A DNA stretch of 64,000 nucleotides from Larimichthys crocea (GCF_000972845.2 NC_040016.1:24794304-24858303); one strand, 5' to 3'; numbered from the stretch's first letter, positions 36,020 through 48,840 are shown. The notes: generated from the letters alone by a model not told the origin. Made by a program: numbers and translations.

Positions 36020-36955
36020 TGGTGCCATCGAGCTTTGAGTTGATTAAAATCACACACATAACATTCGCTGCATGGCCTTCTGGACCCACCCCCATCTTCG
36101 GTCTAAAGGTCCAGACTGGATCCTCTTGGAGCTCAATTCATGCCCTCAAGGCACTTTTGGGCTCACCCCTCGATGACCCTTCCCCAAAACCTTTAGATAA
36201 TCCGGTGGTGCATCACACCCTCAAGATATGGGCCCAGTTTCGGAAGTTCTTTGGCCTGAGACGCCTTTCCCTCCTGAGTCCAGTTGCCTCTAACCACCTC
36301 TTCATTCCCTCGTGCTCTGACCTAACCGACGGATACTTTGCCTCCTTTAGCCAATTGTCTGTGAAATACAACTTGCCAAATACCCACTTTTTTTCGATAT
36401 TTACAGGTTAGACAGTACATTCGCTCCCACCTACCTAGTTTTCCTTCAAAACCAGATATAAACCCGATAGATACCTTTCTTTCTTTTGACCCGTTATCTA
36501 AAAGCTCAATGTCTAAGTTATATAGAACATCTCAATACTGTCGTGCCCGTCCCTGGATAAGATCAGATTGGCCTGGGAACAGGATCTGGGACCCTTTCCA
36601 GATGACCAGTGGGACTCTATATTACGAGCAATACACAAAACCTCACTCAGTTCAAAATTGTCCACCGTGCTCATATGTCTAAGACTAAACTGTCAGTTTT
36701 TACCCTAGCTTAAGTCCAGTCTGTGACAAATGCAAAACCAACGGTGGTACCCTCTTCCACATGTACTGGCAGTGCCCCAAAATACAGATATTCTGGAACA
36801 ATGTTTTTAATACTTTGTCTAAAATATTGGGCAGGGGTCTTCCCCCTAGCCCCAATCTAGCTCTATTTGGCATTGTGGCAATGCTCTCAGTCCTTCAAGG
36901 GGTGGGGGGGTATGTTTGGACTGTTTTTGTTAACCCTGCACTTTATGTTTGTTAA
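36020..36955 (+). mobile_element. L1/Tx1-type LINE ORF2 C-terminal remnant
   Basis: In shifting plus-strand frames the sequence reads as the 3' end of an L1-type reverse transcriptase ORF, including the zinc-knuckle-like CDKCKTNGGTLFHMYWQCP and FWNNVFNTLSKILG, which are typical of the region after the RT domain. Several stops and frameshifts make it inactive. It lies between c1qc and c1qa. Confidence 0.8.
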
Positions 36956-39139
36956 AATAAGAATTTATTGTTTTACTCAGTGATCAACATGCGTATGTAT
37001 CACACACATACTGTCCTGCTGCTGGAAAAACTCACTAGAGACCCAATTGTAGATTAATCCACCGGTGAAAATAGACCCCAACAAATGCACCTTTTCCTCC
37101 TGTTTCTATAACATTTGCTAAAAACTACAATGACCAGCTGGTTTAGGAACTTATCGAGGCTTTTTAAAAAATAAACCATGTATTTGTGAAGTAGGAACCA
37201 GTGGGCTTGGGGTGCCACAGACAGGAAGTATTGAGAGACATGCATTTATTTGGATTTACCGACAATAAAATAAAAAGCTACCACTTCCAGTACTTCCCTC
37301 TGCGGTTGGCAGAAGTTTTCATGTTGCTCGTTGCATGTGTTGTTGTTAGGACAAGAGATAAAGTTCCTCCCTGACCGGCCGAGACCTTTTGACTCCGAGC
37401 ACCACAGCTCAACTTTTGACTCTTGACTCTTATTTCTGAGAAGCAGGTTTCAGCAATTTTTCATCAAATTCCTAAAGTTTCAAAACAGACATCGGTCATC
37501 TGAGGATGGCAAAATTGTAAAAAGAAGAAGTGTTAAAAAAAATAAAAATAAAAAGTTTCACTTCAACAACCTGCAGAGAGGTCACACGAAGCTTTTCTAC
37601 GTGACGAGCGAAACGTTCAATTATTTTACAAATTAAAGAAATGTTAATGCGAGGAAAATCCACCTTAATACCTGTAACAGGTGTTTATCAGTGCCACCTT
37701 AAAGTGATTCATTTGATAGCTGAGATGTAGAGATGCTTAAAGTGATCTGTGCATGGATGATTTTAGGAAATCCTCTTTGTTCTTCGTCTTCGTCAGATCT
37801 CAGTCTTGATATTCTGACCCGACTCTGGACAGTAAATACATGTCGGTTTTGGATGTTTTGGATCGTTTTGTGGCGTTTTGATTCTGTTCTGGTTCAGAGG
37901 TGTTGTACTTTGGGTAACACTAAAATAAAGAGGCCTCTCCTGGTGGGTTTTTGTACTTTTGCAGTTGTCCACTGTGACAGAGCTGCTGCCCCGTGGCTTC
38001 TCTTCAGCACAAAGACATGAAGATGTTGGCTGAACCCAGCCGTTCGCAGGCTTCGCCTCACTCTCTCTGCCGTCTGGTTGTGTCTTCTAGTCTCTCCTGT
38101 CTTCAGTTGTTAAAGGGGAGAGTGATTAGTTGGACAGGTGTTTTGCTCACCTGAGCTTCTCCACACCTCTCTCCTGCAGCTGATGCACCACCCCCCCTCC
38201 ACATCCACCATGCTCAGTAAAATCCTGACCCCCTCTGATAATCCTCAAACCTCTTCCACGCTTGAGATCAACATTACGGTTTTTCAGAGGCCGCAGCGGG
38301 CTCAGTTTCAAAACTTCAGAAGACGTTAAGTCATCCACTGGTAGACCAAACAACGTCACGTTATCTTGGAGGGCAGGAGGCTCAGTAACTCTGATGTTGG
38401 ACTAAACTTTGGTGATTTGGCTATTTACAAAGAGCTCCTTCGACCTCTGACCACAGATTGAAAAATGGCTTTTACAGGTTTCTATGCATGCAGTATAAAT
38501 GTGTGATCATGGTGTTATCAAGTGCAACAGAATATTTCTGCATGTGGGAGCATAAACAGAATTACAATCACACATCCGAGCAACCGTTACTATGTAAGCA
38601 AGGTCCGTGAAGCTTTAAACTCCTGGTGATGGTGAACGCTGTGCCGATGGTGAATGTAAATCAGACAGAGCCTGTTCTTTCCATTCCCAAAGCCAAAAAC
38701 ACCTGGACGGTGCGTACAGTGGATTAAACAGTGTGGACGATAACCAAGCATGGTGTCTTAGAGCTGCCGGCGATGGAGACAGGTAGCCAGGGGGAGTTGG
38801 TGGTTCACGTGTCAGGAGGGGAGGCTGGTTGCCTCCTGTAGTTAGATCAGGGCCTTTGTAGAGAGCGTCGTGAGGACATCACTCCCTCCTGACCGCCAGC
38901 CAGTCCCTGTCCTCGCCGCCCAGCGAAGCCTTTACCGGCGGTACAAGCTCAGACCCCGGGTGAGCTAAGTACAATCCATCATTTAGCTTTGTTTGTACTT
39001 GTTATTTAGTGTGTGTGTATAGGTCGGCCTATTTTTATATTTTATATGAAATGGTAGGGTTGCCGGGGCAGGAGTGACGGGCCTGCGGGTGCCAAATGCT
39101 GCAGGTTAGCCGTGTGTGGGTGGTGTATGGACTGTGTGG

Positions 39140-39370
39140 AAAAAAAACCTGCTCAACTTTGATAGTTAAGCCTTGATAGTTTAAAAACGGTAAAAGCTGT
39201 CGATGAGTGACGTGAATCCCTGAAGAGAAGGCAAGAGTACCTACATGTTAAAGTTTAAATGAAGTCTCTCTGTGAAAGTATGTCAGAGCAGTTCACTGTT
39301 GAAAATGTTTTTTGGGGGCACGCAGAAGAACGATAGTTGACTCGTGTCGTGGGCACTCGTCACTCATGAT
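39140..39370 (-). mobile_element. Dispersed ~1-kb repeat, copy 2 (truncated, empty site)
   Basis: It matches the start of the 15247-16362 repeat in reverse ('ctgctcaactttg', 'gtaaaagctgtcgatgagtg', 'gcaagagtacctacatgtta', 'cgtgggcactcgtcact'). It lacks the SINE present in copy 1. Confidence 0.8.
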
Positions 39371-39828
39371 ACGATTTCATAGGAGCCTTTTAATTTTACT
39401 GAGACCATTTTTAACTGTATTAAAGACCTCCTGGATATGATGTAAGTGTGCAAACACAGACCAGAGACAGAGCCATGTCTTCAGATATGATGTTTTTCTA
39501 TGTCATATGCTGCTCGCTGGAGTTTTGGGTGCTATAAAAAAGTCTCTGGGATGTGCGTGTAATGAAATACTTAAATCAAACATACTCAGTAACAAAGTTT
39601 TATTCAGCTTTAGATGCATTAACAGACATGATTCAGTATAATGCCAACAAATCCAAAGTTACATTTGTGTTCACGTGCGAACCGAACAAGCACAAACGTT
39701 CCTCAGTTATTACTGCGCTGTGAGAAATGTGAACAATCAGCGATAAACACATTTTCAGAATTCATAAATGCACGTTCAGGTTTTCGGCGCTCGCTCTGTG
39801 CTGCGAGTGAAATCACGGTGAGAGAACT

Positions 39829-40863
39829 TTACGGTGGATTTGGGAAGAGCAGGAAGCCGCTGAAGATGATCTGTTTCTGGTTGGTGTCTCGTGTCTCTTC
39901 TGGTCTCTGCTGGTCCCTGAAAGACTCGAGCCAAACTCTCTGTCCGGCTGTCAGCTCTAACACTGCGCCTCCCGACAGCACCTGAAACACAGCACAGCCA
40001 ATCACAGGAAGGTTAGGCTACCCGGACTGTGAGCTCAGAGTGTTTGGACCAGCAGGGAGAAGAAGAAGAGGAGGGTGTGAAGGAACGGTGGCAGAGGCAA
40101 AGAGACTGAAGAGGATGTTGACAGAGGACGCTAAGAAGACTGTCCACTGGACAAGACTCTTAGTGGTTGGTGAGAGCTTGGTGAAATAAAAGGCTGAAAG
40201 ACAGACGCCGAGCTGGGCTGACTGCTGCTGGACTAGGCAGTGAGATCAGCTGCTGCTGGGGACCTGGATGATGATTGGCTGGTAGCAAAGTTGTCAACCT
40301 TAAAGAAGAAGTTTGGATTTGAGGAAACATCTCTGACACTGACCTGATCAAAGTTCCTGTTGTAATCACAGAATCCCAGCTTGGTGAATGGAGGGTCACT
40401 GGCTAAACGCAGACACACACTGACCTGAAAACACACAAACACACACGCAGACAACTTTAGATTTGATTTTTATGGCGAACTTGTGGCTGATTGGAAAGTA
40501 TTAAAAGATGTTACAGTGTCCAAGACAAAAAGATCAATATGTATTCTCATATGAAGAAAAGTGGTGTGTTACCTTGGCCATGGAGTGGAAGGTGAAGTAA
40601 TAAACACCAGCTATTCTGCAGGTGAAGACACCCGTGGCTGCGTTAAAGTCCTGAGGTGTGTTGACCACGGTATGCTGGTAGGTCACAACCTGATGGACGC
40701 ACACATGCAGAACAGGTGAGTAATGAAGTAACATTAAAGAACAGAAGACACAGAGTGTGTGTGTGCTGTGAGGGACGACTGAACCTGCTCAAGGCTCGGA
40801 TAACTGCTGTCAGTCCTCATCACTGAGAAGGCTGAACGAGCCTGCTGAGGGGAGCTGTCACCT

Positions 40864-40928
<65 letters not shown>

Positions 40929-41840
40929 CAATAAACATCTGTAAACATTTGTAAATCATACTGATGCTACACTGGTAAGAAATACGATTTTGGTGAAAGA
41001 GTTGGCTCAGTATTGTAGCCGGGCTGCCCGCACTGTGAGCTTAGAGTGTTAGTGTTTGTACCACAGATGTTTTGGACCACTGGTAAGTGGGGAGTAGGGC
41101 CGGTGTCGTGCCAGAACCAGAGCTGGGCAAGTAGCCAACGTAATCAGGCTCAGTAGCCTCTATGGACACAATGGCAGAGGAGAATAGAACAAAGAGGATG
41201 TTGAAGCTAAGAAGAGAAACGGCAAGAGCAACCAGCTTCTTGCTGTTGGACTGTGGTGTTAGTCAAGTTTTCAGGGGAGCCGGTGTCGTGCCAGAACAGG
41301 AGCTGGGCAAACGGACAATATAACCGGGCTCTGAAGACATAATGACAGAGGCAACGGAAGAGGATGCACCAGACAAAAGTAAATCTGGGACTATTTAAAT
41401 TCATCATGTTAGTATTCCGTAGGGTCGTACTGTTACCATGGCCAATGTTCCTGCCGTCTGGACCTGGGCGACCGGGTCTTCCTGCGCCACCGGCTGGTCC
41501 CAGATCTCCACGGAAACCTTTTGGACCCATCACTCCTTGCTCACCCCGGTTCCCCATCTCCCCCTTCAGCCTCAGCAGGATGTTTGGATCCACCGGACCG
41601 CTGGGCAGCTGAGCTGGAGACAAACAGACGAATGATTAAACCTGAACTTTCACAACACTGTCACACCGTCACCCATGTTTTACCTGGCTCTCCTTTCTCT
41701 CCCTTGGGTCCAGGCCATCCATTTCTGCCAGGGATTCCTGGCTGTCCCGGACGACCTCCCCCACAGTTCACATCACATCGGCCGGTCCTCAGAAGCAAGG
41801 CCACGCCCAGCAGGATCGCCAGCCCATAGAAACCTCCCAT
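39829..41840 (-). CDS. c1qa: Complement C1q A chain
   Basis: Exons: 41684-41840, 41437-41613, 40785-40861, 40573-40689, 40344-40424 and 39829-39981; 253 residues. The start ATG at 41840 has a strong Kozak context (gaccATGG) and begins the signal peptide MGGFYGLAILLGVALLLRTG. Cys22 and Cys26 follow, then Gly-X-Y repeats at about 29-115 with an interruption of about 18 residues (PAQLPSGPVDPNILLRL). gC1q motifs are FTCRIAGVYYFTFHS, VCLRL, KLGFCDYN and IIFSGFLLFPNPP; GFCD and YYFTF point to C1QA. It is the first gene in transcription order, as in mammals. The gC1q domain is cut by three introns, more than in either sister gene. Confidence 0.88.
40030..40290. repeat. Middle-repetitive family, copy in c1qa last intron
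   Basis: It shares 'gactgtgagctcagagtgtt', 'aagaggatgttga', 'gctaagaaga' and 'ggacaaga' motifs with 41010-41400 and with 48208-48275. The class is unknown and there is no intact ORF. Confidence 0.55.
40863..40924. repeat. (AC)n microsatellite at c1qa exon 3 acceptor
   Basis: On the coding (minus) strand a (GT)n run of about 55 nt ends directly at the acceptor '…ttttag' of the exon at 40785-40861. Confidence 0.95.
41010..41400. repeat. Middle-repetitive family, copy in c1qa intron 2
   Basis: It contains an internal direct duplication of 'gccggtgtcgtgccagaacc' (about 41100-41120 and 41280-41300) and shared blocks with 40030-40290. It is probably a degenerate mobile element. Confidence 0.55.
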
Positions 41841-42916
41841 GGTCCAAAACACTGGATCGAACGACGGCGAAGGTGGTGAGAACACAAGACTCAGATCATG
41901 AACTTACACATCGTATAAAATGATTTGTTCTTCACCCTGAAGTCGTCTTTATTTTGTCCTGGGAATTCAACCTTGATACTATTAAAAAACTTCCATGATT
42001 CCAGTATCAGTCTCAATATATTTAACTAGCTTTAGGCCAACAGTATTTCTCTAGAAGAAAATTACATTTCTGACAGTGTTGAGAAAACTGAGGAAGCAAT
42101 TTTTACAGGAGACTGAAACTAAACAGTTAAACGAATAGATACAATATTAATCAACATTTCTGTGTCATAGCCGGAGAATTATTTAGATTATTAAGAGTTT
42201 CTATGAGTAATGACATTTTTTTAAACGAGTAAACAACAAAACTTATTTCAAACATTACGTAACTTCACGATAAAAGCAACTAAATGTTCACTGAGGTGGT
42301 TCACGTTGTTATTCTTAATATACTTGTTATCACAGTTTTAAAAACTGATTATTTAAATTATTATTTTAATTCTTCAGTTGTTTGTCCATAAAGGGACAAT
42401 GCGAGGTCATGTAGTTTGCAAAAATACGCACCCACAAAATTCACTCACTTAAAGCAAAAAATACAAAGTAAATCAAAAGATTAGTGACTGATGGTGTCCA
42501 GCACTGCACAGGTTCAAGTCTAATCTGAATTAATCTAATTAATTCAAACTAATTCTAAAACACTTACGTGTGGAGGATCATTGATAGTCGTTTTTTACTT
42601 AGATTCAGATTTTATATAGACTTTAACTTGAGGTGATTTCTATAAAGAGACAACATGCAGTTTGAATCTGCAGACAGAAACAGTGACATTTATCTCCCTT
42701 TGTCTTTAAGTTTAAAAAGTTTTGTTGTTTACCTGTTTACTGACTGTTGTTGACAGAACAGCATGAACAAACACCGACCGTCTCGATTTCAGACGTTATT
42801 TTACTCACCAGCCGAGTTTTATGTCTCACCAGCGAAGATCTGGAGCTGCAATGAATCGATGGGATTTCCTCTTTTGGTGAACGAATGGAGACTTCTTATT
42901 AGACTGAGAGGCTCAC

Positions 42917-43000
42917 TGACACACACACACACACACAGACGGGCACACACACACACACACACACCCACACACACACACACACAACACACACGCGGCACAC

Positions 43001-43092
<92 letters not shown>
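42917..43092. repeat. Compound (CA)n microsatellite
   Basis: About 175 nt of CA repeats with interspersed G/AA interruptions upstream of c1qa. Confidence 0.97.
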
Positions 43093-43094
<2 letters not shown>

Positions 43095-43414
43095 GAAATG
43101 AAACTCTTGATCTGACAGAAAGTGTCGTGTTAATTGAAGTGTCTTAAACAAGTTCAACACCCAGAAACCAAAAACCAGGCTACTCTGAACAACTGACCTG
43201 ACACCCCGGCTGGCCAGTGTTTCCGTGGTAACAGCTGCCCACCATCGTTTCAATGGCAACAATCAGTGACACCTCCTGATCAGTGTTTCCATGGCAATAA
43301 CTAGTGATACCTGCTGACCAGTAAACCAAATAACAATAAAAGAGCAAAACATGGATCATAATTCCAGGTTCATTTAACAGTGTTGGAGTAGAAGTAACCT
43401 GTGAAGACGTCATC

Positions 43415-43940
43415 TGGTTTGGTTCTGTTTGGTTTGGTTCTATTTGGTTTGATTCTATTTGGTTTGGTTTGGTTTAGTTCTATTTGGTTTGGTTTGGTTC
43501 GGTTCTATTTGGTTTGATTCTATTTGGTTTGGTTTGGTTCTATTTGGTGTGGTGTGGTGTGGTTTGGTGTGGTGTGGTTTGGTTTGGTTCTATTTGGTTT
43601 GATGTGGTTTGGTTTGGCGTGGTTTGGTTTGGTTCTATTTGGTTTGGTGTGGTGTGGTTTGGTGTGGTGTGGTGTGGTTTGGTTCTTTTTGGTTTGGTTC
43701 TATTTGGTTTGGTGTGGTTTGGTTTGGTGTGGTGTGGTTTGGTTTGGTTTGGTTTGGTTTGGTTTGGTGTGGTTTGGTTTGGTGTGGTTTGGTTCTATTT
43801 GGTTTGGTGTGGTTTGGTTTGGTTTGGTTTGGTGTGGTTTGGTTTGGTTCTATTTGGTGTGGTGTGGTGTGGTGTGGTTTGGTTTGGTGTGGTTTGGTTT
43901 TATTTTGTGTGGTTCGGTTGAGTTCTGTTTGGTTTGGTCT
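43415..43940. repeat. G/T-only minisatellite 'ggtttggttctattt'
   Basis: About 525 bp built from GGTTT/GGTGT pentamers with periodic 'ggttctattt'. The plus strand is nearly free of A and C. It is open in all plus frames only because it lacks stop codons; it is not coding. Confidence 0.95.
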
Positions 43941-45564
43941 GGTTTACCCAATTAAACTATCCTAAGCATGACTTTTTATTCTCCTGCTGATTCTTTGCTG
44001 AATTTTTCCGGTAAAATGTCAAATAGACGAGACATCTCTGTGACACACATAAAGTCTGACTAGTCGTTAGATCTAAGCCAAAATCAAAGTCTATCTTTGG
44101 GACTTGATCTGGCTTAAAGGGAGAGAGTTTGTTTGACCCATGACAGATTACCTATAACACACCATACCTTACCTGTCAGGGAGCCGGAGAAGACAGAAAA
44201 TGTGTCAGCTTTAAAAAACATGAACTTCATCTGACTGCGATGTGTTCAAATCCTTTATTTTAGTACAAGAAGCAGCACTGCAGCAACACATTATAATAAG
44301 TGCAAACTACAAACGAGCCTCAAACTAAACTCTACACTCACACTGAAGGCTGTTTGACCTGTTTGAAGAGTTTGGGGCGCCCTCATGTGGTCGTATGTTA
44401 TACACACAGGAAATAATCTGCTTAAAACTTCCTGCAGTCGTTGCGTTCGTTAATCAAGTTAATTAAACAGTTTAGCTTTTGTTCTGTTATTATTATGCAT
44501 TGGATATAATATAAAATATCTATATTATATGTTAGTTAGTTGGGGATCATCAGCGCACTTTAATAGATGAAATGTGGCAGATCACCAAAGTTACTGTCGT
44601 ACAACCTCTGAGGACAAACTGGTTTACTGTGATAATGTTCACATGTCCACCTGTTACTACAGTACACAAGTCACATCAGAGGAAGAGTCATCAGAAAATG
44701 GAATATGACACTTTTAGGATTTATTCACCGTCCAACCAGAGCATAACAGATTAAAGTCAGTCAGTTATTAACAAGTCATCATAATAGACAACAAAAGAGA
44801 AAATTAAATATAAACAAGAAAATAAGATAATGTCAAAATAACTCATATAACAGTACAAGCTCCAAAACATCATTTGAAATAGATAAAGTGAGTTTCATAC
44901 CAACATACAAGCCAGTTCGGCGACTGCAGGTCAGACCAAACCACCCGACATCAGTGCCGGGCATGAATCCCTGCAGCCGGTACCAAAACTGTCAAACAAA
45001 TGTATAGAAAAAGTTCAGATGATGTACTCAGTAATTCAAGATCCAAGATTCAAGGTCTTGTCTCAGTCTCAGACCAAGAGGACTTGCGATCTTAATAAGA
45101 CTAGTCAAGGTCTCAAGACGACTTTTTGAAGGTCTTGGTTTCGTCTCTGAATCGACAGCATTTTTACTTCTCTTGTCTCAGACCAAGAGGACTTGGTGTT
45201 TTATAGGTCATGACTGCATGGATATCACTGAATTGCCTCTGCATTGTCTGATACATCATTACTGTGTCTAAAAACTTTAAAATCAACCAAAGATGTCTCA
45301 GTAATAATCTGTGAATGGGGTTACAAACCAGGAGAAATGTTTAAAGAAAGAAACGCAGCTTCAGACTCTGTCAGGTCCAAGTTTTGGTTTGTTTTAGCAC
45401 ACCAGCTAAAAGAGAATGGAACATCTAGCAGCTAAACAGCCATGTGTTCTTTCTCAGGAGTAAAGTTCTTACAGCTTTAAGTCAGAAATCTCAGGATCAT
45501 GCAGATATAAACACAGGTGGCGTCTAAAAATCTCTGTACACGTCCACGATCATCTCAAACTCAG
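43941..45564. other. Intergenic between c1qa and the TRIM gene
   Basis: It probably includes the TRIM 3' UTR. A repeat with 'ggtcttgtctcagtctcagaccaagagg' (direct copies at about 45053-45085 and 45172-45195) is a common fish dispersed element. No other gene is supported. Confidence 0.5.
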
Positions 45565-46959
45565 CTATTCTCTCGTGACAGAGATTTTGCGTTGTAATAC
45601 CTTCAGTGGGACGTCGTTCAAAGTGCCCATGCATGGAAACAGCCTGTCAGTGAAAGTGTGTGTGAAGGTGTGTATGAGTGTGTTCGTATCAGGATCAGAG
45701 AACGTCAGCTTTCCTCTGCTCCAGTCCAGGTGAACCCTGATCTTCTGGAGCTTCTTCTTCACTCGGAGAAGAGTTGGTGGATCCCCCAACACGCGTGTGC
45801 TGTATTTACCACTGTAGAACTCAATCTGCCAGAATCCTGATTTAACGCGTCTCTTCTTCTGGATGGTCTCAGCTGCCGCACCAATAAACCACGCTGTGTT
45901 GTCTCCGACTTCGACGTCCCAGCTGTGAGTCCCTGAGTTGAATCCCTCCCAGCCCCAGACTGAGCGATGGTAGTCGGTCCTCTCGGGGTTTTCTGGAAGC
46001 TTCTGTCTCTCTCCTCGTCTCACACTGGTCAGATCTGTAGACAGGATAAATTCTACGTTGGCGGTGTTTGGATCCAGAACCACAGGAGTGTAGGAGACCA
46101 TGTCCTTCATCTTGCTCCAGATGTTGAAGGTCAGGTTGCCCAGGTGTTTGGCCTCGTCTATCAGAACTCCTGAGGGTAACTCTGGGTCATCCAGCAGGGG
46201 GCGCTGCTGGACTCTTTCCAATGCAGCTTTGTAGTTCAGCAGGAATGAGACGTCTTCAGCTCTCAGCTCGTCCTCTGTGGCTCTGATTGTGTCTGAAAGA
46301 GCTGCTATCTCTCTGCTCAGAGCCTCCATCTTCTCCTCCATCATCTGACTCTTCAGCTTCTCTTCCCTCCTCACAGCAGTGATCCTGGCCTCCTCTTCCT
46401 CTTCTAGAAACCGATGAAGCTTCTTGAACTGATCCTTAATCTGCCTCTCTGTGCGTCGGGCCTGGACCTTCATGTGTTCTGCTGTTTGATCACAAGTTTC
46501 TTTAACTTGTTCGAACAGCTTCAGTTTCTCTTTTAAGGGTTTCAGGGATGTCTGGAGCACCTTTTTGGGATCCTGGGCAAATTCATGGATGGGTCTGAAT
46601 CTGTGGTTCTTGTGTATTATTGAATCTCTGCAGACGAGACACACCGGCTGTTCGTGGTCCAGACAGAAGAGTTTGAGTCTCTCAGAGTGCAGACTGCAGA
46701 GAGCCTCTGACCCCGCCGAAGCTCTCTGATCCCTCTCCAGTACGAAGGTCTCACACAGGTTCTTCAGCGCCAGGTTACAAGGTGGATCACTCCTTGATGA
46801 TCTTCTCTTACAAATGGGACACTCCTGTATGGGCGTCTCTCTCCACCACGTCTGCAGGCAGTCTTTGCAGAAGCTGTGGCTGCACGACAGGACGACGGGA
46901 TTTTTAAAGATATCCTGGCAGACAGGACAAGACAAGTCCTCCTGGGACTGGAAAGACAT
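45565..46959 (-). CDS. TRIM35/TRIM39-like RING E3 ubiquitin ligase
   Basis: A single uninterrupted coding exon of 464 residues from ATG 46959. The frame is open upstream to 47175, but a good acceptor (ctttcttcccag) lies between, so the RING-proximal Met is preferred. Domains are a C3HC4 RING (C11, C14, C26, H28, C31, C34, C47, C50), a B-box2 (CSLH…[12 protein letters not shown]…HKNH, about 85-125), a coiled coil (about 130-255, with [17 protein letters not shown]) and PRY-SPRY (about 290-464, with [34 protein letters not shown] and AWFIGAAAE). Such class IV TRIM proteins are ubiquitin ligases, often in innate immunity. Teleosts carry many related copies, so orthology is uncertain and I give no symbol. 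It appears intact. Confidence 0.88.
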   Translation of the reverse strand: MSFQSQEDLSCPVCQDIFKNPVVLSCSHSFCKDCLQTWWRETPIQECPICKRRSSRSDPPCNLALKNLCETFVLERDQRASAGSEALCSLHSERLKLFCLDHEQPVCLVCRDSIIHKNHRFRPIHEFAQDPKKVLQTSLKPLKEKLKLFEQVKETCDQTAEHMKVQARRTERQIKDQFKKLHRFLEEEEEARITAVRREEKLKSQMMEEKMEALSREIAALSDTIRATEDELRAEDVSFLLNYKAALERVQQRPLLDDPELPSGVLIDEAKHLGNLTFNIWSKMKDMVSYTPVVLDPNTANVEFILSTDLTSVRRGERQKLPENPERTDYHRSVWGWEGFNSGTHSWDVEVGDNTAWFIGAAAETIQKKRRVKSGFWQIEFYSGKYSTRVLGDPPTLLRVKKKLQKIRVHLDWSRGKLTFSDPDTNTLIHTFTHTFTDRLFPCMGTLNDVPLKVLQRKISVTRE

Positions 46960-47869
46960 TTCCCGTGTGAGTGGAGCTGGGAAGAAAGTCAAACAGGGAG
47001 TCAGTGAATCGTGGCTCCTCTGGAAAGTTTCCTGAAAGTCCACCAGTTGTTTCTTTTTACCTTTAGGTCTACAGTCCGTGAACGCAGTGAGCAGCGTGTT
47101 GAAGCTGAAGCTTTTCTCACTCGGGGGAAGTTGCCGGTCCGGTCTGACTCGCACCGTGCAGTGTGTTGGTGTCACTTCCTGGTGGAGGAGCTCTGTTCTC
47201 TGTTTGTCTCAGGTGAGTTAGAGGTGGAGCTTTGTCAGGTGCTCCGGGCCAAACGTTGAACATTTATGGAACAGATAAAGCTCGAGTTTTACAGCTCTGT
47301 CAAGGACAGCAGTGAAACAGCAGCTCTTTGTGCATCCAGGAAGCAATAAAAAACTTTTCCTCCTCCTCCCAAGACTTATTTAATCAGTCAGCAGGTCGTC
47401 CTTAGAGACATCTGTATGTCTCAGGAGGCTCCTCTGTACTTAAACCAGCAGATAATATACATGTGTCAGCTAAGAAGTTAAAGAGTAACATGTTTAAGAA
47501 TCACGTTTTTTATGATACATGAAACGTTTGAATCTTTTCTAGACTTTGTCCTCTGACCGAACGTTTACAGCAATATGCAAAACCCTGTTGACCCACTCTG
47601 ACCTGTGATCAGGTGAACGGTGTCTCTGTCATTCGTACGTCTGTTCTCACACTATGTAACTTTGGGCTCCGGGTCGGGAGAAGTACGTAACGCTTTACGG
47701 CACTAAGTCACACAGCAGCAACTATTTCACTGATTCTGGTGAAACTGGATCATATTTTATGGAGGAAATGTTTTCTGGTTTTCCCTCTGATGTCCTCCGG
47801 CTGCTCCGCCTCAACTCTCTGTGATTTACAGAGTTTATGATGGACAGTGAAGTAAACTGCTGACAGCTG

Positions 47870-47985
47870 TAGCTGCTGTTAGCTCATGTTAGCTCAGTCT
47901 GTTAGCTGCTGTTAGTTCATGTTAGCTCAGTCTGTTAGCCGCTGTTAGTTCATGTTAGCTCAGTCTGTTAGCTGCTGTACAGGTC
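47870..47985. repeat. 36-bp tandem repeat 'gttagctgctgttagttcat…'
   Basis: Three and a half units of 'ctgctgttagttcatgttag' and 'ctcagtctgttag', upstream of the TRIM gene. Confidence 0.9.
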
Positions 47986-48134
47986 TGATCTACTTTCACT
48001 GCAACTGTTCTTAAATTCTGCTTTGTACCTAAAGGTTCTTTTCTTATTTGTTTTATTGTTGTAGTTTTATGTTTTTACTTTTTCTTTTAATTTCCAGTTT
48101 TTCATGAAACTGCTCTGTTGTCTATTTCTGTTTT

Positions 48135-48808
48135 TACTCTGTTCTGTGAAGCACTTTGGGCAACAGTTCAGTATGAAAGGTGCTATATGATAAATAAAGT
48201 TAAAGTTAACAAGGAAGCTAAGAAGAGAAAATGAGCAAGAAGCCGCTGGACAAGAGTAAATCTGGGAGTGATTACTACGGAGGCATTTCTTTGTGTTTAT
48301 GGACGTTTATCCTTCCTATCCTCTCCTCTCCCGCGACGCCTCCTTGGCGAGGCCTTTACTCTCGGGTTGGGCTTTGTCCTGCAGACTGTCCGCATCCATT
48401 ACAAAGCATATCCTGTAATTTACCCGTGGTTCAAACACGGTCTGGAACGTTGAGTTAAATTACGGAGGAGCACAGATTGCTTCATTCCACACCTTTCACT
48501 GCGACGTTATCCCACCCAAAGAGAGACACAAGGTGGACGTGAGGTGGAGATGTCTACAAGGCTGTGGATGAAGGACCAGCAGCTGACGTCTGCAGCACAT
48601 CTCAAAGAAGAAGATTCATCATCAGATCAACTCGAGAGTCCAAACAGGACTCAGAGGTCCGATGTGTGTGATCTAACGTCTCCTGAGAAGCTGCATGTGT
48701 TTCTCACGTGGACGAGAACTCAGCGAGATGATCCCGAAGTGATAACACACAGAGTGACGCAACTTACACGGACACACTGTGTGTTCACAGTAACCCCTGG
48801 AGAGTTTG

Positions 48809-48840
<32 letters not shown>

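Noticed and set aside
43484..43965. Trp/Phe/Gly/Val-rich frames of 118-145 residues
   Set aside because: Translation of a G/T minisatellite.
46960..47175. N-terminal extension of 72 residues on the TRIM protein
   Set aside because: The frame is open, but a good splice acceptor (ctttcttcccag) lies just before the RING-proximal ATG and the extension has no TRIM-like sequence.
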